DNA of 8,706 nt from Deltaproteobacteria bacterium TMED58 (lineage in GTDB: Bacteria; Desulfobacterota_D; UBA1144). Of the stretch, positions 1-5,441 are shown in pieces. The notes below the pieces were generated by a model. The model did not search any database. It worked only from the letters and a program-made list of their open reading frames with translations, and had not been told where the DNA came from. Numbering within the stretch: position 1 is the first letter of the stretch; the number at the start of each line of letters is the position of its first letter. The translations under genes and the position numbers were made by a program. Where the stretch lies: positions 166,571 through 175,276 of the forward strand of contig NHDL02000003.1 in NCBI GenBank assembly GCA_002167555.2. The letters run 5' to 3'.

Positions 1-711
1 TGACTCTTTTCTTGAAACAAAAGTTCCTGTATCATTTTTAAAAATACTCAATATATGGTCATATTCTTTTAAAAGATTATCATATTTAAGATAGTCCGGC
101 ATCATTTGCTCAACTTTGGTCCAATAATCTGCTGAATGATTTCTAATATGAATATGTGCTAGTTCATGAACAACTAAATATGCAATAACTTCAGATGGTA
201 CAAGAACTACCCTCCAACTAAAATTCAAATTTCCATCTCCTGAACAAGAAGCCCATTGAGAAAATGAATCTTTAATGATAACTTTTTTATAAGGAATCTG
301 ATAAAGCATAGAGAATCTATCGGCTACCTGTGAAATATATTCACCTGCCCTATCTTTATACCAATCAATAAAGAATTTATTTGCAAACTTTAAATAATGG
401 CGTGAAAGAAAAAAGGTGTTATCGCTAAATGTTAAAGGAGTATCGCTGTTGATTATTTTTAAATTTCGTTCAATTCCTAGGTATAAAAATTTTTCGCCTT
501 CTTCATATTTTTTATGTAAATCATTTAAATATTTAGCTTTTGTAATTTGTTGAGTTCTTAATAACCAAAATTTTTTAGACTCAATTATCTCTTCTATTTT
601 TTCTATAGTCTCACCAAGAGGAGCTCTAACTATAATATAACCCTCTACAGAAACACTAATTTCAGTGCTTTTTCTATCGGTTCTAATAATTTGGTCCACT
701 TTTACAGACAT
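1..711 (-). CDS. YgjP/DUF45-family zinc metallopeptidase, 3' end outside the window
   Basis: The 237 codons visible here are open to the window edge with no stop. The family is normally about 230-240 residues, so little is probably missing. The product matches the YgjP-like (M48-related, SprT-like) metallopeptidase family. Its zinc motif HELAH is at residues 182-186, with H182 and H186 as ligands and E183 as catalytic base, and the family's third ligand lies in NHS at 191-193. Upstream are the conserved blocks WASCSGDGNLNFSW (153-166) and VPSEVIAYLVVHE (171-183). The family norm for the first is WGSC, so A154 is a mild deviation. No signal peptide is seen, so the protein is probably cytoplasmic. 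Some family members sit near restriction or DNA-repair genes, but nothing here indicates a substrate. The ATG at 711 has no Shine-Dalgarno sequence and lies 8 bases after an extended -10 element. Family assignment is confident; the role is not known. Confidence 0.9.
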   Translation of the reverse strand, partial: MSVKVDQIIRTDRKSTEISVSVEGYIIVRAPLGETIEKIEEIIESKKFWLLRTQQITKAKYLNDLHKKYEEGEKFLYLGIERNLKIINSDTPLTFSDNTFFLSRHYLKFANKFFIDWYKDRAGEYISQVADRFSMLYQIPYKKVIIKDSFSQWASCSGDGNLNFSWRVVLVPSEVIAYLVVHELAHIHIRNHSADYWTKVEQMMPDYLKYDNLLKEYDHILSIFKNDTGTFVSRKES

Positions 712-719
712 TTGAGCTC

Positions 720-728
720 ACTATAACA
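720..728 (-). promoter_or_regulatory. Extended -10 promoter for the YgjP-like gene
   Basis: On the minus strand, TGT followed by TATAGT forms an extended -10 element (TGnTATAnT). It ends 8 bases before the ATG at 711, so transcription would begin within a base or two of the start codon and give a leaderless mRNA. No good -35 is seen, which extended -10 promoters tolerate. A perfect GAGCTC palindrome (714-719) fills the gap. This is inferred from sequence only. Confidence 0.5.
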
Positions 729-767
729 CAAAAAAGGTTATAAATACTAGTTATTTAAGAAAAAAAA

Positions 768-1067
768 TTAAAGAAGGACTAAACACAGTACTGTTATTAA
801 AAGACCAAATACTATGCCTACAACGGTACCCTTCAGAGTCTCTAGTTGAGCCTTAGGAACTTTTGGTGGATCCGGTACCTTATCTGTATCTAATAGTTCA
901 AAAAGAGGAACATGAGAAATAATAATAAAAGTTGGAATACCAATAGCAACACCCATAATGATTAATTTCCCAAATACTGGAATTGTCTCATAAAAAACAA
1001 TATTCTCAGCATGCACGGTGACAGTACAAAATAAGAAGAGATAAAAAACTTGTATTAAAAATTTCAT
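768..1067 (-). CDS. Small secreted or membrane protein, function unknown
   Basis: This 99-residue protein begins with a typical signal peptide. K2 is followed by a hydrophobic stretch rich in F and L (residues 3-18) and a VHA cleavage site at 18-20. The rest holds two hydrophobic segments, about 32-50 and 78-98. Between them is a polar, proline-rich loop (DTDKVPDPPKVPKAQ, 60-74). The second segment ends at the C-terminus. If the signal is cleaved, this predicts a two-pass inner-membrane protein with a cytoplasmic loop. I do not recognise a family. It could be a small accessory subunit of a membrane complex, but no neighbour supports that. The next gene on the same strand, the YgjP-like gene, starts 56 bases downstream with its own promoter. 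The ATG has no Shine-Dalgarno sequence. Confidence 0.65.
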   Translation of the reverse strand: MKFLIQVFYLFLFCTVTVHAENIVFYETIPVFGKLIIMGVAIGIPTFIIISHVPLFELLDTDKVPDPPKVPKAQLETLKGTVVGIVFGLLITVLCLVLL

Positions 1068-1078
1068 ATATTTAGATT

Positions 1079-1090
1079 GAATTATAATTC
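1079..1090. repeat. Palindrome GAATTATAATTC holding a -10 element on each strand
   Basis: These 12 bases are a perfect inverted repeat with no spacer. Read on the plus strand they give TATAAT at 1083-1088. Read on the minus strand they give TATAAT at 1086-1081. The two divergent genes at 1067 (minus) and 1112 (plus) could therefore share one symmetric promoter core. The minus side also has a recognisable -35; the plus side does not. Confidence 0.6.
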
Positions 1091-1108
1091 TAAATATAGG
1101 AAAATCAA
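1081..1108 (-). promoter_or_regulatory. Promoter for the 99-residue membrane protein gene
   Basis: On the minus strand a TTGATT -35 (1108-1103) is followed by a 16-base spacer and a consensus TATAAT -10 (1086-1081). The predicted start of transcription is about 6 bases before the ATG at 1067. The -10 lies inside a 12-base perfect palindrome shared with the opposite gene. Confidence 0.55.
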
Positions 1109-1111
1109 ATT

Positions 1112-1857
1112 ATGCCTTCATGTTGTTTACAAATTTACCAGAGACTATCTCATTTCGAAGAAGATAAAAATTATTGGAAAGAATATACTGATTTTTATGA
1201 ACGTTTTTGGGGTGGCCCAACCTCACCATATGGATTATGGTTTGGAAATGAATATGGAACCTTTCAAAGTGCGTTGTGTGAACACTTAAGTATTAAAGAA
1301 AGCGAAATAAAAGAATGCCTGTTTATTAAAGAAGATAATGAGAACTTTATTTGTCCGGATAATAAATTAGATAAAACACCATTCTCGTATCTTGTTGATA
1401 ATATTATTCCAATTCATTGGTTTTTTATTTTCAACGAAAGTCAAAAAAAATATTCAAGACACACTGGGGTTTTGGTGCAATACATTATAAATGTGGAATA
1501 AATTCCGCTATAAAACTTATAAATGATTTCATATCAACGGCGAATAGAACCGATACAAATGATAACGAGCTTAAAAATTATATTGATGTTATTAAAAACG
1601 ATTTATCCGAACTGTCAGACTGGTTCATGAAATTTCCATCTGATAGTATTATAATTTTAAACTATGGAGATTTACTGGCTTCATTCCCTATGAATAGTTT
1701 GGATAAAGAAGATTCGGTAAGAATAATAGTTGATTTTAAAGATATGCTCTCCTCATTAAAATATGAATCAGCTAAGGACTTATTCAACTTCTTAATTGAA
1801 CGCTGGACCAATATAGAGTTTGCTAATCAGAAAGATTTAAGTAAATCATCAAATTAA
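1112..1857 (+). pseudogene. Unrecognised 248-residue protein gene split by a -1 frameshift at A8
   Basis: Two overlapping open frames encode the halves of what looks like one protein. The first (1112-1501) starts at an ATG 11 bases after a weak AGG and reads sensibly up to PIHWFFIFNESQKK. It then continues as an unlikely tail to a stop at 1499-1501. The second frame is open through 1417-1857 and carries on naturally with IFKTHWGFGAIHYKCG. The switch falls in eight A at 1443-1450. A -1 shift there, or one extra A, yields 113 + 135 = 248 residues. The joined protein is acidic and soluble, rich in aromatic residues (YERFWGGPTSPYGLWFGNEYG, near residues 29-49, written here as a region), with no signal peptide or membrane segment. 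I do not recognise a family. It may be a true pseudogene, a base missed in the homopolymer, or a gene expressed by slippage. Its 3' end overlaps the opposite gene by 9 bases. Confidence 0.6.
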
Positions 1858-2538
1858 TTCTTTTATCTTTTTCATGGAAATTAATTTTGGTGGAACAAGT
1901 AGTTGATCTTCATTTTTTACAAAATCATTTTTATATTCCAAGCTCCATTTATAACTTAAAAAATATTGAGTAATAGATAATGCAACTTCTTTGAGATTAT
2001 TAATTTCAGCCCATTCAGATATTTTACTCTCAAGAGGAATTATTTTAGCCTTGGCAGGATTAAATATTACTCTCAGTGCAAAGTTTCTTTCTTTTATTGA
2101 TTTAGGCTTAAGTTCTTTATCTGTTGTCTTTAGCATTTTATAAATATACTTATAAGTCCCTGCGATATGTTCTTTATTGAAAGGCATAGAATTTTTTGAT
2201 TTTTTATAAGCGTTATAGTCACCTAAACCTAGAGCAAACTCTTTGAGGCTCATTTTATCTTCTACACTAGGATATTTAGACTGCAAGGTCCAGGCTATGA
2301 CTTGATATCTAATAATGGGATGATCTAATATACACGGCTGCTCCTTAATGGCGAGTGCTAAATACAATGGTTTTTTAGTATCCTGAAAATCACTGAAGTA
2401 CTTACAAAAAAAAAGCCATGAAAGAATCCCGGTCTTGCCGACATGGACCTGCTCAACAAATTCTTTCAAAGCCATAAAGAACTTTTCACTCAGAATTTCC
2501 GAATCAATCCAAATATCTTCTTTCTTTTTCATAACCAT
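1849..2538 (-). CDS. Unrecognised 229-residue protein, last gene behind fumC
   Basis: This is a basic, soluble-looking protein with no signal peptide. A short hydrophobic and aromatic patch (ILSWLFFCKYF, 38-48) is too brief and polar at its edges for a clear membrane span. Other visible stretches are a helical ITQYFLSYKWSLEYK (189-203) and a lysine-rich C-terminus. I see no catalytic motif and no known domain. It lies 42 bases after the preceding gene on the same strand and may be part of the fumC transcript, but it also has an extended -10 promoter of its own. The start at 2538 (MVMKKK) is chosen because it sits 7 bases after that -10. The ATG at 2532 would be two codons shorter. Neither has a Shine-Dalgarno sequence. 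The last three codons overlap the 3' end of the split gene on the plus strand. Coding nature is well supported by the long open frame; function is unknown. Confidence 0.7.
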   Translation of the reverse strand: MVMKKKEDIWIDSEILSEKFFMALKEFVEQVHVGKTGILSWLFFCKYFSDFQDTKKPLYLALAIKEQPCILDHPIIRYQVIAWTLQSKYPSVEDKMSLKEFALGLGDYNAYKKSKNSMPFNKEHIAGTYKYIYKMLKTTDKELKPKSIKERNFALRVIFNPAKAKIIPLESKISEWAEINNLKEVALSITQYFLSYKWSLEYKNDFVKNEDQLLVPPKLISMKKIKELI

Positions 2539-2545
2539 TTTTAAA

Positions 2546-2554
2546 ATTATACCA
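2546..2554 (-). promoter_or_regulatory. Extended -10 promoter upstream of the 229-residue protein gene
   Basis: On the minus strand TGG followed by the consensus TATAAT forms a complete extended -10 element. It ends 7 bases before the ATG at 2538, so the predicted transcript is leaderless. No convincing -35 is present. It lies inside the 42-base gap behind the 246-residue gene and would let the last gene be expressed apart from fumC. Confidence 0.55.
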
Positions 2555-2580
2555 CTTATAGGAAAGTAAAAATATAAAAT

Positions 2581-3321
2581 TTAAATTAACTTCATTCTCA
2601 TTGAAATTGACTGAAATGTCGTACGGTATTTGTTAGCTAAAATGTGTAAAACAATTTTGTCAACAGAATCTACTTCATCAAAATTTTTTGTAGTAATAGA
2701 TCCAGAATAAGGAGCATATGACTTATGATATCTTGAAGCAAATATACCTAATGCCTCATCAATAATAAGCGTGTTTACATGCTTGGACAACATTATAGAG
2801 GATGAACGCTTTTTCCCTTTATTATTTGCCAAAATATATGGATAGAACTTTACGAAAAACTTATCTATTTTTGACCTTAAAGAAAGGAACTCAGATAAAA
2901 GTCTAGAATCACTAGGAAAATTCTCCGCATCAGGACCAAAGTAAACCAACTTAGATAATGAGCCTGAGGAAGCAGCCGTAAAAATTTCTTTTAACCAATA
3001 CTTTGCTTCTGTCCATCTATCAAAGTTTTTCTTTGTAGATAATAATGTACTAGAGTTTTCAAGTTCGTTTAGAACTGATTGAAGTAAATTTATTACAATT
3101 TTTACTTTTGACTCTCTCTCAAGGGTCAATTCATCTTTCCATCCCTTCACATAGCTTTCATCATAAAGAATTCTAGGATCAAGCTTGATTTGTTCAACAA
3201 GATATTCTAATAAAACTTTTTCTTTCAATATATCCGGAAAATATTTTTCCTTATAATATTCAACACTAACTGATATATCTTCGAGATTATTAATTTTTGT
3301 TAAAAATTTTTTCTTCTTCAT
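2581..3321 (-). CDS. Unrecognised 246-residue protein, directly behind fumC
   Basis: The protein is strongly basic, starting MKKKKF, mostly helical in appearance and without signal peptide or membrane span. Visible stretches include a long polar helix-like region (about 40-95), KNFDRWTEAKYWLKEIF (98-114), a glycine- and serine-rich segment with YFGPD (127-131), the basic NNKGKKRSSS (166-175) and RYHKSYAPYSG (197-207). I recognise no family and see no catalytic signature. The basic patches would suit nucleic-acid or membrane-surface binding, but that is only a guess. Its ATG comes 2 bases after the fumC stop and has no Shine-Dalgarno sequence, so translation is probably coupled to fumC. The next gene on this strand follows after 42 bases and is also of unknown type. 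The order fumC-246-229 may simply reflect genome compaction. Confidence 0.7.
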   Translation of the reverse strand: MKKKKFLTKINNLEDISVSVEYYKEKYFPDILKEKVLLEYLVEQIKLDPRILYDESYVKGWKDELTLERESKVKIVINLLQSVLNELENSSTLLSTKKNFDRWTEAKYWLKEIFTAASSGSLSKLVYFGPDAENFPSDSRLLSEFLSLRSKIDKFFVKFYPYILANNKGKKRSSSIMLSKHVNTLIIDEALGIFASRYHKSYAPYSGSITTKNFDEVDSVDKIVLHILANKYRTTFQSISMRMKLI

Positions 3322-3323
3322 TT

Positions 3324-4712
3324 TTAAAGACTAGGTTTTATCATATCCTTTGGATTCAAAATCCTATCCGCTTCCTTTTTTTCTAGAATTTCATCTTCAT
3401 TTACAACTTCACGAACAGTTTTATTTTCTTTAAATGCCTTTTTAGCAACACCTGCAGCCTTATCGTAACCAATAACTGGGGCAAGACTAGTGCACATAGC
3501 TAAACTTTTTTCAATTGTGCTTTCACATTTATCCTTATCGGCTTCAATCCCAGCAATACAATCTATTGCAAAAACTCTGGATACATTTGAGAGAATTTCT
3601 ATTGATTCAATCATATTATGTGCCATTATTGGCATCATTACATTAAGTTCGAAATTACCAGATTGTCCTGCAATAGTTATAGCTGTGTCATTCCCAATGA
3701 CTTGTGCACATACCTGCGTTAATGATTCTGCAAGCACAGGGTTTACTTTACCTGGCATTATTGATGATCCAGGCTGTATAGCTGGCAGTGAAATCTCACC
3801 AAAACCACATCTAGGGCCACTTCCCAGCCATCTAATATCATTGGCTATTTTCATTAATGAAGTTGCTAGCGTTTTTAAAGATCCACTAGTTAAAACAAGG
3901 GCATCTTTAGAAGCCTGAGCCTCAAAATGATTTTTAGCTTCTTTGAATTTAATACCTGTTTTTTTTGAAATTTCTAAAGCAACTTTTTTTCCAAATTGTT
4001 GATGAGAATTAATACCAGTACCAACAGCAGTTCCCCCTTGCGCTAGCTCTGAGAGGTTAATTGATGATTCTTTAATAAAATTAATAGATTTAGAAACCAT
4101 CGATGAATATCCGCCAAACTCTTGCCCAAGTGTTATCGGTGTTGCATCTTGTAAATGAGTTCTACCAATTTTAAAAATTTTATCAAATTTTCTTGCTTTC
4201 TTAGATAATTCTTTTTGAAGTATTTTTAAACTAGGAATTAAGGATTTTATAATCAAACCATAAGAGGCTATATACATAGCAGTTGGTATTACATCATTAC
4301 TAGATTGACATAAATTGACATGATCATTTGGATGAACTTTACTTTTACCATTTATATATTTATTTGCTAATGTTGAAATAACTTCGTTTGTATTCATATT
4401 TGTTGAAGTTCCTGACCCAGTTTGAAAAATATCTACAACAAAGTGTGAATCATGCTTACCAGAAATCACTTCGTCGGCAGCTTTCATGATAGATTTTGCT
4501 ATATTCGAATTGATTAATTTTAAATCTAGGTTTACTTTTGCAGCAGAAAATTTGATCGTACCTAAAGCTTCAATATAAGCCCTGTTAAATCGTAAATTGC
4601 TAATCGGAAAGTTTTGTATTGCTCTAGCGGTTTGTGCTCCATATAGTGCATCACTTGGGACATTCATTGAACCCATCGAATCAGATTCTTTTCTATATTT
4701 TTTTTTAATCAT
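3324..4712 (-). CDS. fumC: Class II fumarate hydratase
   Basis: This enzyme interconverts fumarate and L-malate in the TCA cycle and, unlike class I fumarases, needs no iron-sulfur cluster. The 462-residue length is normal for the cytosolic homotetramer. Signature blocks appear in order: DSMGSMNVPSDALYGAQT (11-28), QTGSGTSTNMNTNE (97-110), the HPND loop (127-130), QSSND (136-140), GRTHLQDATP (183-192), and GSSIMPGKVNP (315-325) with the presumed catalytic serine S317, K322 and N324. The GRTH histidine (H186) and the PGKVNP wording favour fumarase over aspartate ammonia-lyase, which has GRTQ and PAKVNP. A good Shine-Dalgarno (AAGGAAG, 4726-4720) precedes the ATG. It diverges from trxA and is followed after 2 bases by an unknown gene, likely on the same transcript. 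Confidence 0.96.
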   Translation of the reverse strand: MIKKKYRKESDSMGSMNVPSDALYGAQTARAIQNFPISNLRFNRAYIEALGTIKFSAAKVNLDLKLINSNIAKSIMKAADEVISGKHDSHFVVDIFQTGSGTSTNMNTNEVISTLANKYINGKSKVHPNDHVNLCQSSNDVIPTAMYIASYGLIIKSLIPSLKILQKELSKKARKFDKIFKIGRTHLQDATPITLGQEFGGYSSMVSKSINFIKESSINLSELAQGGTAVGTGINSHQQFGKKVALEISKKTGIKFKEAKNHFEAQASKDALVLTSGSLKTLATSLMKIANDIRWLGSGPRCGFGEISLPAIQPGSSIMPGKVNPVLAESLTQVCAQVIGNDTAITIAGQSGNFELNVMMPIMAHNMIESIEILSNVSRVFAIDCIAGIEADKDKCESTIEKSLAMCTSLAPVIGYDKAAGVAKKAFKENKTVREVVNEDEILEKKEADRILNPKDMIKPSL

Positions 4713-4764
4713 AAATGGACTTCCTTTTATTTAATAATGTGATAATTTTAACTTATTGTTGGCG

Positions 4765-4793
4765 ACTTTAATAATTTATTTTAATATAATCAA
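4765..4793 (-). promoter_or_regulatory. Possible fumC promoter
   Basis: On the minus strand a TTGATT -35 (4793-4788) lies 17 bases from a weak TAAAGT -10 (4770-4765). This would give a leader of about 45 bases that includes the fumC Shine-Dalgarno sequence. A second weak -10 candidate, TAAAAT, is at 4750-4745. The -35 overlaps the trxA -10 on the other strand. Confidence 0.35.
4785..4790 (+). promoter_or_regulatory. trxA -10 element
   Basis: A consensus TATAAT lies 32 bases before the trxA ATG, giving a leader of about 26 bases that contains the Shine-Dalgarno sequence. No clear -35 is seen at the usual distance; TTGGCG (4759-4764) would require a 20-base spacer. Confidence 0.5.
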
Positions 4794-4822
4794 AGAATAA
4801 GTTTTTGATTGAGGAGTAAAAT

Positions 4823-5146
4823 ATGAGCAATGTTATAGAAATAAATGATGCAAATTTTGAGAGTGTGGTTTTAAAATCTGAAATACCGGTACTTGTTGAT
4901 TTTTGGGCACCTTGGTGCGGCCCATGTAAATTATTAGGGCCAACTTTAGAAGAGATCTCGTTAGAAAAAGAAGGAAAATTAGCAATAGTAAAAATTAATA
5001 TTGATGAAAATCAAGAGATGGCAGCAAAATATGGAATTAAAAGTATCCCTACAATGCTAATTTTTAACAAAGGTGACCTAAAAAATCAACTTGTTGGATC
5101 GATGCCTAAAAAAAATATCGAAGATGTTCTTTCACAGGAGTTATAA
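4823..5146 (+). CDS. trxA: Thioredoxin
   Basis: This is a small cytoplasmic dithiol oxidoreductase that passes electrons from thioredoxin reductase to ribonucleotide reductase and other disulfide targets. The 107-residue length is standard. The active site is canonical: FWAPWCGPCK with W31, C32, G33, P34 and C35. The conserved cis-proline is P76 in SIPT, and the family's buried acidic residue is D26 in LVDFW. The glycine of the last conserved block is G92. There is no signal peptide, so it is not a periplasmic Dsb- or Ccm-type protein. GAGGAG (4811-4816), 6 bases before the ATG, is a strong Shine-Dalgarno. The TAA stop directly abuts the ATG of the GYD-domain gene, so the two are co-transcribed and probably translationally coupled. 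Confidence 0.96.
   Translation: MSNVIEINDANFESVVLKSEIPVLVDFWAPWCGPCKLLGPTLEEISLEKEGKLAIVKINIDENQEMAAKYGIKSIPTMLIFNKGDLKNQLVGSMPKKNIEDVLSQEL
5136..5140 (+). promoter_or_regulatory. Shine-Dalgarno of the GYD gene, inside the end of trxA
   Basis: AGGAG lies in the codons for the Q and E of the trxA C-terminus, 6 bases before the ATG at 5147. Ribosomes finishing trxA cover this site, which supports coupled translation of the two proteins. Confidence 0.7.
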
Positions 5147-5437
5147 ATGCCAAAATATATAATGTTGAGCAACTTAACTGATGAAGGAAGAAAAACTGTA
5201 AAAATGCGTCCAGAAAGAATCAAGGAAGTTAATGATGAAATTGAAAAGATGGGTGCAAAAGTAATTGAGCAATACGCTGTGTTAGGAGAGTATGATTTTA
5301 TCAATATCCTTGATGCACCTGATAATGAAACAATTTCTAGAATCTCAATCGAATTAGGATCTAGGGGGACGATTCAATTAATTACACTCGCTGCAATACC
5401 AATTGATGAGTTAGAAGATTCTTTACTAGAGAAATAA
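5147..5437 (+). CDS. GYD-domain protein
   Basis: The 96-residue protein matches the GYD domain family over its whole length. It opens with a PKYIMLSNLTDEG strand-and-turn (2-14). The signature LGEYDF is at 46-51, followed by the APDNET block (57-62) and SIELGSRGTIQLITL (67-81). The family has a ferredoxin-like alpha/beta fold related to dimeric stress-responsive proteins, and its biochemical role is not established. No signal peptide is present. The ATG follows the trxA stop with no base between. Its Shine-Dalgarno, AGGAG at 5136-5140, lies in the last trxA codons with a 6-base spacing. Pairing with thioredoxin may hint at a redox-related role, but that is inference from position only. The stop is 4 bases from the stop of the converging DUF3943 gene. 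Confidence 0.9.
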   Translation: MPKYIMLSNLTDEGRKTVKMRPERIKEVNDEIEKMGAKVIEQYAVLGEYDFINILDAPDNETISRISIELGSRGTIQLITLAAIPIDELEDSLLEK

Positions 5438-5441
5438 GAAA

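Noticed and set aside
1077-1289. A 70-codon plus-strand frame beginning before the split gene
   Set aside because: It overlaps the better-supported frame from 1112, has a low-complexity lysine- and isoleucine-rich start and no ribosome site. It is a shadow in another frame.
1494-1509. Hairpin GTGGAA / TTCCGC as a stimulator of frameshifting at the A8 run
   Set aside because: The stem has 6 pairs with one wobble and lies about 44 bases after the slip site, whereas known stimulators lie 5-9 bases away.
1112-2538. The convergent unknown genes as a toxin-antitoxin or defence pair
   Set aside because: They are on opposite strands, both are around 230-250 residues, and neither shows a nuclease, DNA-binding or other effector motif.
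3490-3918. A 142-codon frame on the plus strand within fumC
   Set aside because: It runs antisense to the conserved catalytic half of fumarase, whose motifs are intact. The opposite frame is open by chance.
5086-5304. A minus-strand frame across the trxA-GYD junction
   Set aside because: It is antisense to two well-recognised genes and has no homology or ribosome site.
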